A DNA stretch of 64,000 nucleotides, taken from contig CAYWLG010000001.1 of assembly GCA_964459385.1 (NCBI GenBank), positions 310,001-374,000 on the forward strand, given 5' to 3'. The DNA is from UBA6107 sp964459385 (GTDB lineage: Bacteria; Chloroflexota; Anaerolineae; Anaerolineales; Anaerolineaceae). Below the pieces are notes generated by a model. The model was not told the DNA's origin, made no database searches, and saw only the letters and a list, made by a program, of their open reading frames with translations. Position 1 is the stretch's first letter. Each line of letters opens with the position of its first letter. Shown here piece by piece: positions 40,859 to 49,501 of the stretch. The position numbers and the translations under genes are program-made.

Positions 40859-42235
40859 TTAAGATTTCAAGATGGGCACCGAACAATAATCGTTCAGACC
40901 CTTGTAGTGGTTGACCACTGCACAGCGTCGTTCATCGGGGTGCAGGGCCTTTTTGGCAATATCGCGCACATTATTGACGCCCGAGAAGAACTCGCGCATC
41001 ATCACGACCGAAAGATACCGTCCCAGGCGGGTGAGCTTGTTGTGACGAAAGGCTCCGACCAGGCTGAGGAAGAACAGTTCCAGCTTCAACTGCGATTGGG
41101 TCACCTTGCGCACTTGCGGCAGGTCCACATTGCGGCCAAAGAGCGCCATCATCAGGGTGTAGCGCAGTTGTGGCAGGCGTCCATAGTTTTGCTGGGCGGT
41201 GACCCCGCTGCCCGTCTTTTGGATGGCAGTCTGGTAATCGCGCAGCGAGAAGGTGTTCACATACAGGGTGCCATCCAGGTAGCTGAAGGCACCTGAACCG
41301 ATGCCCACATATTCGTCGCCGCTGGCGATGTACTCGTCGATAATCTCGGTCGTCCCGCGCACGAAGGTCCATGAAGAGAGCGGCTGAAAGTCGCCGTCCA
41401 GTTCGTCGTTGATGATGTTGTAATAGCGCCACTCGCGCGTGGGCTGCACCTGCCCCACGCTCTTTTTGAGCGCTTTTTCGACCGAGGGTGAGCTCATCAG
41501 CGGGTAGAAGGTAGTCTGCTGAGCGCCCGAACGCTTGATCATGGCGATGTCGCTGCGCAGGATCTCTTCTGTCTGGTTGGGGAAGTTGAAGATCATATCC
41601 ACGTTCAGCGACAGAAAATGCGGCGCCGCATAACGGATCTTTTCCAGAATTTGTTCGCCGGAGCCGAACTTCTCGAAGCGGTTCATCTCTTTGAGCAGAC
41701 CATCATCGAAGCTCTGCACCCCTACAGAGAGGCGCTGCACCTTGTGCTCGATCTTCTCAACGATTTCGGGGATGAGATGATTGGGGTTGGTCTCGCACGA
41801 CACCTCATCGATCGGAAAGAGTTCCCGGGCCAGATCGATGGTTTTGACCAGTTCATCTACATTGATCGTGGGGGTGCCACCGCCGATGTAAAGGGAGGTG
41901 AAACTGTAGCCCAGTGAGGCCACAAAGCGCATCTCATTGCGCAGGTTGGCAAAATACGTCTCGATCTTCGCCTCGTTTGCGATGAAGCGGTTGAACGAGC
42001 AGTAAGGGCACAGGCTCTCGCAGAAGGGTACATGGATGTAAAGCGTGTAATTGTGCCCCTGCTTTGGGCCGGGCAGTTGATGGTTGCTGCTGGGAGAAAG
42101 CGTCAGGTACCGGCGCGTTTCGTAGCGCAGATAATTAGTGAGAACACGTTCACTTAAATAGGCAAGCGGGGAAAAATCGGTCGATTTTCGTTGAGAGGTG
42201 CGTGTTTGCGGAGCGATGTCAGTTCGATTCGGCAA
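40859..42235 (-). CDS. Radical SAM protein, coproporphyrinogen III oxidase-like (HemN/HemW family)
   Basis: This 458-residue radical SAM enzyme has the cluster motif C72-x3-C76-x2-C79 (HVPFCESLCPYC) and the HemN-type YIGGGTPT and SVGVQSF blocks. It could be anaerobic coproporphyrinogen dehydrogenase, a HemW heme chaperone or a heme-cleaving HutW/ChuW-like enzyme; sequence alone does not decide. The start is taken as TTG 42235, with AGGAG at good spacing. A longer TTG start at 42268 lacks a ribosome site. Confidence 0.82.
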   Translation of the reverse strand: MPNRTDIAPQTRTSQRKSTDFSPLAYLSERVLTNYLRYETRRYLTLSPSSNHQLPGPKQGHNYTLYIHVPFCESLCPYCSFNRFIANEAKIETYFANLRNEMRFVASLGYSFTSLYIGGGTPTINVDELVKTIDLARELFPIDEVSCETNPNHLIPEIVEKIEHKVQRLSVGVQSFDDGLLKEMNRFEKFGSGEQILEKIRYAAPHFLSLNVDMIFNFPNQTEEILRSDIAMIKRSGAQQTTFYPLMSSPSVEKALKKSVGQVQPTREWRYYNIINDELDGDFQPLSSWTFVRGTTEIIDEYIASGDEYVGIGSGAFSYLDGTLYVNTFSLRDYQTAIQKTGSGVTAQQNYGRLPQLRYTLMMALFGRNVDLPQVRKVTQSQLKLELFFLSLVGAFRHNKLTRLGRYLSVVMMREFFSGVNNVRDIAKKALHPDERRCAVVNHYKGLNDYCSVPILKS

Positions 42236-42289
42236 GGTTGTTCTCCTGTGGGCAGGATGATTGCTCAATATCCACGATCATGCGTCAAA

Positions 42290-42354
42290 ACATATATGTA
42301 TATATATGATAATTCGTATATATAGAGTATAGTACCGTTCTGCCAAAATGAAAA
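42290..42354 (-). promoter_or_regulatory. Promoter and AT-rich inverted repeats before the radical SAM gene
   Basis: Minus-strand TTTTCA (42349-42354), 17-bp spacer and TATACT (42326-42331). Just downstream are TATATATA arms (42317-42324 and 42299-42306) and the perfect palindrome ACATATATGT (42290-42299). The layout parallels the arsR promoter. Confidence 0.5.
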
Positions 42355-42443
42355 GGGATTTGGGCATTTTTTCACGATTAAAGTGCCTTAATGTCATATT
42401 TGTAAGGCCGGTTGGCCCGCACGGAGCCTTCTGCGGCTTCGGC

Positions 42444-42449
42444 TATACT
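42444..42449 (+). promoter_or_regulatory. -10 box producing a leaderless mRNA
   Basis: TATACT ends six bases before the ATG at 42456, so transcription should begin on or next to the A of the start codon. No Shine-Dalgarno site is present. Confidence 0.5.
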
Positions 42450-42455
42450 TAAGCC

Positions 42456-42944
42456 ATGCAGATTGAACCCTGGATAAAGCTCATTGAAGAACACAAACAG
42501 CGCTACCCCCTCATGCAGGGGCAGGACGTATATAAGCTGCTCTATCAGGGCTTGCTCGGCCCGGAGCATTTGCTCGTTGATCCGCAGCGTTTTCTGGCCG
42601 GCCTGCAAGAGGAGTTGAAAGGTCTGTCCCCCGACCCGGCTGCCGCGCTCTACGAGCCCGTGCGCCCCGATGGCCGCCTTGCGCGCCTGCACCTGCGCGC
42701 CTGGCTGTCCAGCGGCCAAAGCCTGGACGCCTTGCTCGACGCCTGCCTGACCGCTGCCCGCCAACCCTGGGGCACCCCCGCTGATCTGGAACAGCTTTGG
42801 CGGACCTACGCCGCCTCGCGCCCGGAGCTTTCTGAGCTCACCCAAACCCTGCGCCAAAATAGCTTCCCGCCAGTGCATCACTCCGAAGTCTACCGCCAGA
42901 CCTATCGCCCCGCCTACCGCCTGGTGCTGCCTCAAACGCCTTGA
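42456..42944 (+). CDS. Conserved hypothetical protein
   Basis: This 162-residue soluble protein has a notable QGLLGPEHLL motif near residue 32 and a VHHSEVYRQTYRPAYRLV tail. I do not recognise a named family. It has no Shine-Dalgarno site and is probably translated from a leaderless transcript. The tRNA-Val transcription unit starts just behind it. Confidence 0.65.
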   Translation: MQIEPWIKLIEEHKQRYPLMQGQDVYKLLYQGLLGPEHLLVDPQRFLAGLQEELKGLSPDPAAALYEPVRPDGRLARLHLRAWLSSGQSLDALLDACLTAARQPWGTPADLEQLWRTYAASRPELSELTQTLRQNSFPPVHHSEVYRQTYRPAYRLVLPQTP

Positions 42945-42949
42945 GTTTC

Positions 42950-42978
42950 TTGCAGTTTATCTTCTCTAATGGTAAAAT
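42950..42978 (+). promoter_or_regulatory. Promoter of the tRNA-Val unit
   Basis: TTGCAG (42950-42955), a 17-bp spacer and TAAAAT (42973-42978). Predicted start about 42985, so the primary transcript includes both tRNA-like elements before the tRNA. Confidence 0.65.
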
Positions 42979-43002
42979 CTTGCCTACGTAAGCATGAAAT
43001 AT

Positions 43003-43071
43003 GGGCGCGTAGCTTTATTATCCCCTTGGGGACAGTTGGTCTGAGCGCCCTGCAACAAGAAATTCGAATAA
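43003..43071 (+). ncRNA. tRNA-5'-end-like element 1
   Basis: It starts with the 12 bases GGGCGCGTAGCT identical to the start of tRNA-Val at 43143 and later has the D-loop-like AGTTGGT, but a hairpin (TCCC, CTTG tetraloop, GGGA; 43021-43032) is inserted in the D-arm and there is no anticodon or T arm. GGGCGC (43003-43008) pairs perfectly with GCGCCC (43045-43050). Ends with an A-rich spacer. Confidence 0.55.
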
Positions 43072-43142
43072 GGGCGCGTAGCTTTACAACCCTCCCTGTG
43101 AGGGCAGTTGGTTAGGTGCCTGTAGGCAAGAAAACTAAATAA
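43072..43142 (+). ncRNA. tRNA-5'-end-like element 2
   Basis: Same plan as element 1: GGGCGCGTAGCT, an inserted hairpin (CCCTC 43090-43094 with GAGGG 43100-43104), AGTTGGTTAG, and an outer helix of GGGCGC (43072-43077) with GTGCCT (43116-43121) using two G-U pairs. The hairpin stems differ in sequence between copies but keep pairing, which suggests structure is conserved. Spacing between units is 69 and 71 bases. Confidence 0.55.
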
Positions 43143-43217
<75 letters not shown>

Positions 43218-43223
43218 CCTAAG

Positions 43224-43255
43224 AAAAAGACACCATTTGTTTGGTGTCTTTTTTT
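43224..43255 (+). terminator. Terminator of the tRNA-Val unit
   Basis: AAAAAGACACCA pairs with TGGTGTCTTTTT around a six-base loop, ending in T-run. The region 43256-43473 that follows is AT-rich without a supported gene. Confidence 0.92.
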
Positions 43256-43473
43256 GTTGTTTCTCTGTAAAAAAGAATCGAAACTCAAATTTGCATCCTT
43301 AATAGCTTTAATCTGTTTTTCTGAACGGTGCGTTGTGGTAAACATTAAGTAGCAAATAGACCCAGCCAATTACATTTGTTAAATTAAAAAATTATTTTGT
43401 TAATTAGCTCTGTTTAGCTTCAATCAACAATAGAACTAAGAGAATTTTTTAAAATCAGTTATCAGTTTACTAA

Positions 43474-43641
43474 TTAACTATTTTCTGACTGGTCTGATTT
43501 TTGTGGCTGTTGTGGCGGCTGTGTTTGGCTTGGTGGGGGAGAGGGCCAAGGTGTAATTGGTTCAACGCTGTGCTTAATGGTCACTCCACTATCAGGATTA
43601 GGATATGAGGTTTGTTGAGGAGTCGGATTATCGTCACTCAT
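43474..43641 (-). CDS. Small proline/glutamine-rich protein
   Basis: This 55-residue low-complexity protein is rich in Pro, Gln and Ser (PWPSPPPSQTQPPQQPQ). ATG 43641 is chosen because AAGGAA precedes it; it lies 4 bp after the stop of the 2-TM gene, so the two are probably translated together. No family recognised. Confidence 0.5.
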   Translation of the reverse strand: MSDDNPTPQQTSYPNPDSGVTIKHSVEPITPWPSPPPSQTQPPQQPQKSDQSENS

Positions 43642-43645
43642 GTTT

Positions 43646-44152
43646 TTATTTTCCTTGTAGTCCATTGTGTACTAATACTTCTTGTTGAGATTCTTTAATT
43701 ATCGATTTACTTATTCGATAAATACCTTCATCATTATCAATTTTAACAAATTCATCCATCAAAGATTTTCTGATAGAGAACACCTTATCTGGAGCAATTG
43801 AGTTTGATTCGATCTTTAACCACAAATCGTCAAAATCTTTCCAGATTTTGTGGAATGATACTTTCGCTTTCGTGGTGCATGAAATCTTTTTTTGGTATTG
43901 AAAAGTAACATTTATCACAGCTAGAAATGATGCAACCACTGCGAGGATTTTAACTGCTAATCCAGATGGATCAATTACCGAAAGAAACGCTTCTAGAGAG
44001 GTTGTAACTGTGGCAATAGCCAAAGAGTACTTTAATATAGAATCCACCAGCGAAAACCGCTCACTTAATTTGTTGTAACATCTGTAGTTTAGTTCTGCAT
44101 TGAGCTTTTCTTTCCATATATTATTCCTGAGATTCGCATCTAGAGCTTCCAT
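43646..44152 (-). CDS. Two-helix membrane protein, SLATT-like (tentative)
   Basis: This 168-residue protein has a charged N-terminal helix, two adjacent membrane helices (about residues 40-58 and 68-86) and a long helical cytoplasmic tail. This plan fits SLATT effector proteins, which are linked to nucleotide-signalling defence systems, but no diagnostic motif confirms it. GGGGAGG precedes the start. The cassette is AT-rich and lies beside a tRNA gene, a common landing site for acquired DNA. Confidence 0.5.
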   Translation of the reverse strand: MEALDANLRNNIWKEKLNAELNYRCYNKLSERFSLVDSILKYSLAIATVTTSLEAFLSVIDPSGLAVKILAVVASFLAVINVTFQYQKKISCTTKAKVSFHKIWKDFDDLWLKIESNSIAPDKVFSIRKSLMDEFVKIDNDEGIYRISKSIIKESQQEVLVHNGLQGK

Positions 44153-44426
44153 AGCCTCCCCTTTGTGTTCAAAGCAACTTGTTAACGAATGACAAATTTT
44201 TTCCGCCCATAGAATAATTGTACAACCAGAAAAGAAAAAATCAATATTACGTAATTGGTAACAGGCACGTTTAAGTTTAGGAGTAGGTTAACATAAAAAA
44301 TCGCGCTTGCGTAATCGCCAATTTAGAATACCGATTAACAACTATATAAGACTATTACTATCAAACTGCCGCCGCAGCCCTTCGCGATTCTCGCAAAAAT
44401 GTGACTAAAAACATGACATTGCGTCA

Positions 44427-44455
44427 TTGAAGGCGCTCTGCGAAATCCGTATAAT
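44427..44455 (+). promoter_or_regulatory. Promoter of the molybdenum hydroxylase operon
   Basis: TTGAAG (44427-44432), a 17-bp spacer and TATAAT (44450-44455); predicted start about 44462. Confidence 0.75.
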
Positions 44456-44465
44456 TTAATCTGAC

Positions 44466-44498
44466 GAATTCCCCACGTGCTCTTGGCTGGGGAATTTC
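44466..44498 (+). other. 5' UTR hairpin of the hydroxylase mRNA
   Basis: AATTCCCCA (44467-44475) pairs with TGGGGAATT (44488-44496) around a 12-base loop, within a few bases of the predicted 5' end. It may protect the mRNA or respond to a ligand; no T-run follows. Confidence 0.45.
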
Positions 44499-44547
44499 TA
44501 TCCGCCTTCTAAAATAGACCCTATTACGCATAGCGCAAGGAGAGAAC

Positions 44548-46866
44548 ATGGAATTCAAGTATGTAGGCAAGAGCTACAACCGTCCAGACGCTATCAGCAA
44601 AGTTACCGGTAAGGCCATCTATCTCGATGATGTTCGTTTGCCCGGCATGCTTCACGCCGCCGTTCTGCGGCCGGAATATGCCCACGCGAAGATCTTGAAG
44701 ATCGATACCGCTGAGGCCGAAAAAATGCCGGGCGTCGTCAAAGTTGTGACGGGCAAAGGTTGCCCCTATCGCTACGGCGATAACATCCGCGACCTGGTGC
44801 CTATGGCCATTGAGAAGGTGCGTTACATCGGCGAACCGGTGGCAGCGGTGGTGGCAGATAGCGTGGCCCATGCCGAAGCTGCCCTGGCCACCATTAAGGT
44901 GGAGTACGAACCGCTGCCCATCTATGTGGATGCCCGTGACGCCATGAAAGAAGGCGCCGCCCTCATCCACGAAGAGAATGGCGACTACTGGCATCTGCCC
45001 ACCCTGAACCCCGTCAAGGGCACCAACATCGCCAACGTTTACCATCTGCTCAAAGGCGGCGGAGAGGACGGATTCAAAGACGCCGATGTCATCCTCGAAG
45101 GCGATTTCCTATACCCGTTTGGCTCGTGCAGTGCCATCGAGCCGCACGGCTCCATCGTTTGGTTCAAAGAAGACAAGACCATTGAAGCCTGGTCTTCCTC
45201 CATTTGCCCCTTCATCATCCGTGAAGACCTGGCCCATTCCTACGGCATGCCGGTCTCGGATGTGCGCGTGCACATCCCCGATGTGGGCGGCTGCTTCGGC
45301 TATAAGTCGGATATCACCGTCGAGCAGACCGTTGCCTGGATCGCCAGCTTCGTGCCCGGCCGGCCGGTCAAATGGGTGGCCACCCGCAAAGAAGACTTCA
45401 CCTCCACCCTCATCGGCCACGGCATCCGCACCCAAATGAAGATCGGCGCCAAGAAAGATGGCCGCCTGGTCGCCATCCAGGCCAGGATCATTCACTCCGG
45501 CGGCGCTTACGCCGATACGGCCGTCAATGTCACGATGGCGGCCACGCATAACTGCACCGGCCCCTATGAGTTCGCCCACTGCGATCTCACCGGCTACACG
45601 GTGTACACCAACACCCCGGCCGTGGGCGCTTACCGCGGCTATGGCCATCAGGAAAGCCAGTTCGCCACTGAACGCATGATGGACATGCTGGCCCGCAAGC
45701 TCAACATGGACCCCTGGAAACTGCGCGAGATGAACTTCCTCAGCGAAGGCAAGGTCAATTCGCTGGGTGAGAAGATGTGGAAGAGCCACGGCGATGTTGC
45801 CAAATGTGCCGACATTGTCAAAAAGAAGGTCTTCGGTCACGCCAAACCCGCAGAAGATGAGAACTTCTACTACGGGCGCGGTTTCGCCACCGTGATGAAA
45901 TCGCCCAAGGGCGCTCCCTTCTCGACCAAGGGCTGCTACATGAAGATGAACATCGACGGCAGCGTCTCGGTCAATATGGCCGGCGCCGAGGTGGGGCAGG
46001 GGCTGCGCACGGTCATCCGCCAGGTGGCCGGCGAGGCGCTCAAGATCCCGCCTGAGAAGATCCGCGTTTACAGCGAGATCGACACCCAGTTCTCGCCTTA
46101 CGAGTGGCAGACCATCGGCTCGATGTTCACCACCCAGGGCGGGCGAGCCATCATCCGTGCTGCCGATCGCCTCATCGCCGTGCTCAAGGCCACCGCGGCC
46201 CAGGTGCTCAAGACCGACCCCGATTACCTCGAATATGATGGCGAGTACGTCTACCTGCGCAACGATCCCGATATCCGTGTGGCTGTGGCCGATATCAACC
46301 GCGGCTACATCACCGAAGACGGCATCACCATCGGCGAAGTGGCCCAGTCGCTCTCAGACGCCCGTCTGCCGCGCTATTCCAATCCCGATAAGAACGGCCA
46401 GGGAAGCTGCGGTGTTTCATACACGTTCGGTGCTCAGGCCGCTGAGATCCGCATCGAAAAGAAGAGCGGCAAGATCTTCGTGGATAAGTTCACCTCCACC
46501 TTTGACGTGGGTCAGGTGATCAACCCCAAACAGATTCGCGGCTCAGTCATGGGCGGCGTAATGATGGCCATTGGCGCGGCCCTCTATGAAAAGATGGAGT
46601 TCGACAGCGAAGGCCGTCTCACCAATCCGCATTTCTTCAAGTACCATCTGCCTACCTATAAAGAGGCCCCCGAGATGGATATCGAATTTGTCGAGACTCC
46701 CGATTCGATCGGACCCTTTGGCGCGCGCGGCATTGGCGAGCACTCGGTCATCGGCCCGGCCCCTGCCATCCTCAATGCCATTTATGACGCCGTTGGCGTT
46801 GATTTCTTCGAGATCCCGGTGACCCCCGAGATCATGAAAAAAGCACTCGAAAACAAGGCGAGGTAG
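44548..46866 (+). CDS. Xanthine dehydrogenase-family molybdopterin-binding subunit
   Basis: This 772-residue subunit carries the molybdenum cofactor. Typical blocks are GGCFGYKSD, GAYRGYGHQES, GAEVGQGLRT and GPFGARGIGEHS, the last placing the catalytic Glu at residue 731. It hydroxylates an N-heterocycle or aldehyde; the substrate is unknown. AAGGAG precedes the ATG. The [2Fe-2S] subunit follows at 3 bp; no FAD subunit is present. yqeB/yqeC at 60.7-62.3 kb suggest it may be a selenium-dependent hydroxylase. Confidence 0.92.
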   Translation: MEFKYVGKSYNRPDAISKVTGKAIYLDDVRLPGMLHAAVLRPEYAHAKILKIDTAEAEKMPGVVKVVTGKGCPYRYGDNIRDLVPMAIEKVRYIGEPVAAVVADSVAHAEAALATIKVEYEPLPIYVDARDAMKEGAALIHEENGDYWHLPTLNPVKGTNIANVYHLLKGGGEDGFKDADVILEGDFLYPFGSCSAIEPHGSIVWFKEDKTIEAWSSSICPFIIREDLAHSYGMPVSDVRVHIPDVGGCFGYKSDITVEQTVAWIASFVPGRPVKWVATRKEDFTSTLIGHGIRTQMKIGAKKDGRLVAIQARIIHSGGAYADTAVNVTMAATHNCTGPYEFAHCDLTGYTVYTNTPAVGAYRGYGHQESQFATERMMDMLARKLNMDPWKLREMNFLSEGKVNSLGEKMWKSHGDVAKCADIVKKKVFGHAKPAEDENFYYGRGFATVMKSPKGAPFSTKGCYMKMNIDGSVSVNMAGAEVGQGLRTVIRQVAGEALKIPPEKIRVYSEIDTQFSPYEWQTIGSMFTTQGGRAIIRAADRLIAVLKATAAQVLKTDPDYLEYDGEYVYLRNDPDIRVAVADINRGYITEDGITIGEVAQSLSDARLPRYSNPDKNGQGSCGVSYTFGAQAAEIRIEKKSGKIFVDKFTSTFDVGQVINPKQIRGSVMGGVMMAIGAALYEKMEFDSEGRLTNPHFFKYHLPTYKEAPEMDIEFVETPDSIGPFGARGIGEHSVIGPAPAILNAIYDAVGVDFFEIPVTPEIMKKALENKAR

Positions 46867-46869
46867 ACC

Positions 46870-47346
46870 ATGAGCGAAAAGATCACATTTGTGCTGAACG
46901 GCGCCGAGACCACCGTGGACGTGGACCCCGAAATGATGCTTTTGGATGTGCTGCGCGACGTGCTGGATCTGACCGGCACCAAGTGTGGCTGCGATAATTC
47001 CACCTGCGGCACCTGCACCGTCGTCATCAATGGCAAGGCCACCAAAAGCTGCAACACCCCGCTCAGAAAAGTGGCCGGCGCCGAGATCATCACCATCGAA
47101 GGGCTTGCCAAGGGCATGGAGCTGCATCCCATTCAGCAGTCCATCGCCGAATCGGGCGCCGTGCAGTGCGGCTTCTGTACCCCCGGCATCATCATGGAAC
47201 TCTATGGCCTGCTTGAAAATAACCCCGCTGCCAGCCAGAGCGAAATGGAAAACGCCCTCAACAAGCACCTGTGTCGCTGCACGGGCTACGAGCCCATCCG
47301 TGACGGGGCGTTGATGGCCCAAAAGCTGATGCAGGATCGCAAGTAA
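46870..47346 (+). CDS. [2Fe-2S] subunit of the molybdenum hydroxylase
   Basis: This 158-residue iron-sulfur subunit has a plant-ferredoxin-type cluster (C41, C46, C49, C61) and a second cluster with C100-x2-C103 and C135-x-C137 (CGFCTPG, CRCTGY). It passes electrons from the molybdenum subunit. Coupled to the large subunit and followed by a terminator. Confidence 0.95.
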   Translation: MSEKITFVLNGAETTVDVDPEMMLLDVLRDVLDLTGTKCGCDNSTCGTCTVVINGKATKSCNTPLRKVAGAEIITIEGLAKGMELHPIQQSIAESGAVQCGFCTPGIIMELYGLLENNPAASQSEMENALNKHLCRCTGYEPIRDGALMAQKLMQDRK

Positions 47347-47365
47347 AGAGTTTTGTTATGAATAG

Positions 47366-47399
47366 GAACCCCGAAGGCAGTTACAACACTTCGGGGTTC
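47366..47399 (+). terminator. Terminator of the hydroxylase operon
   Basis: GAACCCCGAAG pairs with CTTCGGGGTTC around a 12-base loop; T-rich sequence follows. Confidence 0.8.
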
Positions 47400-47437
47400 T
47401 TGATCGTTTTATCTGAGGGTGAGTTTTCTTGGGCAGC

Positions 47438-49432
47438 TTATTGGCAGTTACGAATGTCGTACAGCCTGCGCCAGACACGCGCATCATCGGCATCCACTTT
47501 TTCATCGAGCAGGACTACACATGATTGCTCAAAGGACTCTTTCTCCAAATAGTCCATTTGGTCTTTCCAATAGTCGTTGTCCAGATACACGTAAGAATAC
47601 CCGGCTTGTCTGATCGCCTCGACGAACGGGTCAGCCACCAGTTTTACGAATTCCGGCTTAAAGGTGTACCAGGTGGTACCGGCATCCGTGTAACGTCCAA
47701 AGACGGTCGCAGCGCGGCTCGGCGTGGGATCGAATACCAGGGCATCCGGCTCCAGACGATTCCAATACTTGCTCGTCATCGAGACGTCGAGAGGAGAGAT
47801 GAAGTATGAGTAGGTGCGGTTCATGATGTTGGGTAACTGAACGCCCAGCATGACGATCCCGCCAAAAAAGCTCACCCCCAGCAGTGCTGCCGCGATTTGT
47901 TTAACCATTGGCTTGCGGTGAGTGGCCCACAGCCAGCCCAGAGAGATGGCCATCAGGTTGCAAACCGGGATGAAGAAATAAATGCGTGAAGAATTGCGAA
48001 TGCCCGTCTCCCCGGCAAACCGCACCAAAAGCAGCGCCAGGCTGAGTATCGCGGCAAATCCAAGCGTGGCCTCGTACCAGCGGCCCGCCCGTGCCGCTTT
48101 TCGTGCCCAGGGCAGCAGCAGTGGCAAGATCAAAAGTGTGGGCCCGATCTCGAGCAGTGCCAGCACAAAGGTACGCAGGTTGAATAAGGGCAAAACCCCT
48201 AATTGATTGGAGATGATGGCCGGTGCAGAGAGCTCGAAAGCGATCGTGTGATAAGAAGAGGGCAGAGCTGCGCTGCGTGCCTGCGCCAACAATCGGCTTA
48301 AGGTGTCTGACCACACGCCGCCTTCGACAGCCACGATTAGGCCGGCAACCAGCCATACCCACCACCAATCCTTTAGTCCGGTGGGCAGGTGAAAGCTGCG
48401 GTTTTTGATGACCCAAAAGAGCGTGATGGCGAGAAACGCCAGAGCCAGCAGCGGCAGTTGTGTTTCGTCCAGAAGGCCGATCCCGGCGATCAGTAATATC
48501 GAGACCACGCCACCCCAATGATTTCGCCAACGTGTACCGGTCAGTAAGAACACCAGGATGATCGCCACCACCAGCAGGCTGATGGCATTGTTGGCGGCCT
48601 CAGCTCCCGGCGTAAAAAGGCCATTTTCAAAGGCGAACGGGAATTGAAAAGAGCCCTGTCCTTCAATGGGCCAGGGATGCGCCAGGGATTTGATCAGATT
48701 TGCTCCGGCATCCGCGCCGGCCCCCATCAACGCAACCGGGACCATCAATTTTGCCAACAGCGATTCCGGGATCAGCAGCATCAGCCAGCGCGTACCTGAA
48801 ATAAACAGCACGCCGGCCGCTCCAAGCGAAGCGGCGACTTTGCTGCGAGTTACCCGGTAGGCCCAAAGCCCGCCCAGAATCACTGCCGGGGCGATGGTAA
48901 ATGCGCGCGCAAAATCCCAGGCAGTCCAGGGCATCCACCCCGTCAGGTTCATGATCTGTGCGCCGAACAGCAGGAGCAGGTAATGATACCCATAAGTGGC
49001 GCTGGGATCGTAGGCAAAATTGGGCGGTATTTTCCCCGTTGCCATGATCGAGAGGGTGGGCAGATGGGCATAATCATCATAGATCGCCAGCCCACGGGCG
49101 ATGAGGTAAAAAACGTAGGTGATGGCCAGAAATACCAGCCACTGACCGATCACTGCGCGTAAGTTGACGGCAAACGACTTTTTTGTGACGATCATCAGCA
49201 GGAGCCCGCCTAAAAGGAGAATCCCCGCAGCTACCCAACCGGCAGTTTGCAATGGCATCAGACGGGCGAGAAAGTTGGACAGAACGGTCTCGGCGATCAG
49301 GCCGACCACAAGACCAACAAGACCTTCTTCATAGGGTTTTAAGTTGAAAGCGCTGCGTACCAGCCACCAACCGCCCAAAGTCCAGGCGGCAACCCATATA
49401 AGAAAGAGCAACAAATGAATTGTTCCCTGCAT
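47438..49432 (-). CDS. Large multi-spanning membrane protein, glycosyltransferase-like topology
   Basis: This protein has about 664 residues and 13-14 hydrophobic helices in its first 540 residues, then a soluble C-terminal domain. The size and layout resemble GT-C-type membrane glycosyltransferases, with an acidic YDDYAHLP motif in an early loop, but I cannot assign a family. ATG 49432 with GGGAG upstream is preferred; an in-frame ATG at 49447 would add five residues. Confidence 0.7.
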   Translation of the reverse strand: MQGTIHLLLFLIWVAAWTLGGWWLVRSAFNLKPYEEGLVGLVVGLIAETVLSNFLARLMPLQTAGWVAAGILLLGGLLLMIVTKKSFAVNLRAVIGQWLVFLAITYVFYLIARGLAIYDDYAHLPTLSIMATGKIPPNFAYDPSATYGYHYLLLLFGAQIMNLTGWMPWTAWDFARAFTIAPAVILGGLWAYRVTRSKVAASLGAAGVLFISGTRWLMLLIPESLLAKLMVPVALMGAGADAGANLIKSLAHPWPIEGQGSFQFPFAFENGLFTPGAEAANNAISLLVVAIILVFLLTGTRWRNHWGGVVSILLIAGIGLLDETQLPLLALAFLAITLFWVIKNRSFHLPTGLKDWWWVWLVAGLIVAVEGGVWSDTLSRLLAQARSAALPSSYHTIAFELSAPAIISNQLGVLPLFNLRTFVLALLEIGPTLLILPLLLPWARKAARAGRWYEATLGFAAILSLALLLVRFAGETGIRNSSRIYFFIPVCNLMAISLGWLWATHRKPMVKQIAAALLGVSFFGGIVMLGVQLPNIMNRTYSYFISPLDVSMTSKYWNRLEPDALVFDPTPSRAATVFGRYTDAGTTWYTFKPEFVKLVADPFVEAIRQAGYSYVYLDNDYWKDQMDYLEKESFEQSCVVLLDEKVDADDARVWRRLYDIRNCQ

Positions 49433-49501
49433 TGCAACTCCCGGCATGAATTGGATCAGTCTATCCAGGGCTTAATTCTAGCGCCCCCACTAATTGTACT
49501 T

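Larger units (their letters stand above)
44153..44547. other. 395-bp intergenic region before the molybdenum hydroxylase genes
   Basis: The first 250 bases are AT-rich and show no gene or clear signal. The last 140 bases hold the hydroxylase promoter, an ATGAC-N5-GTCAT inverted repeat at 44413-44427 touching its -35 box, and a 5' UTR hairpin. Confidence 0.6.

Noticed and set aside
40859..42268. Longer TTG start of the radical SAM protein at 42268
   Set aside because: No ribosome site precedes it, whereas TTG 42235 has AGGAG at good spacing.
42950..43142. CRISPR array interpretation of the repeated GGGCGCGTAGCT units
   Set aside because: Only three units, the last being a tRNA; repeats are short with structured, related spacers and no cas genes nearby.
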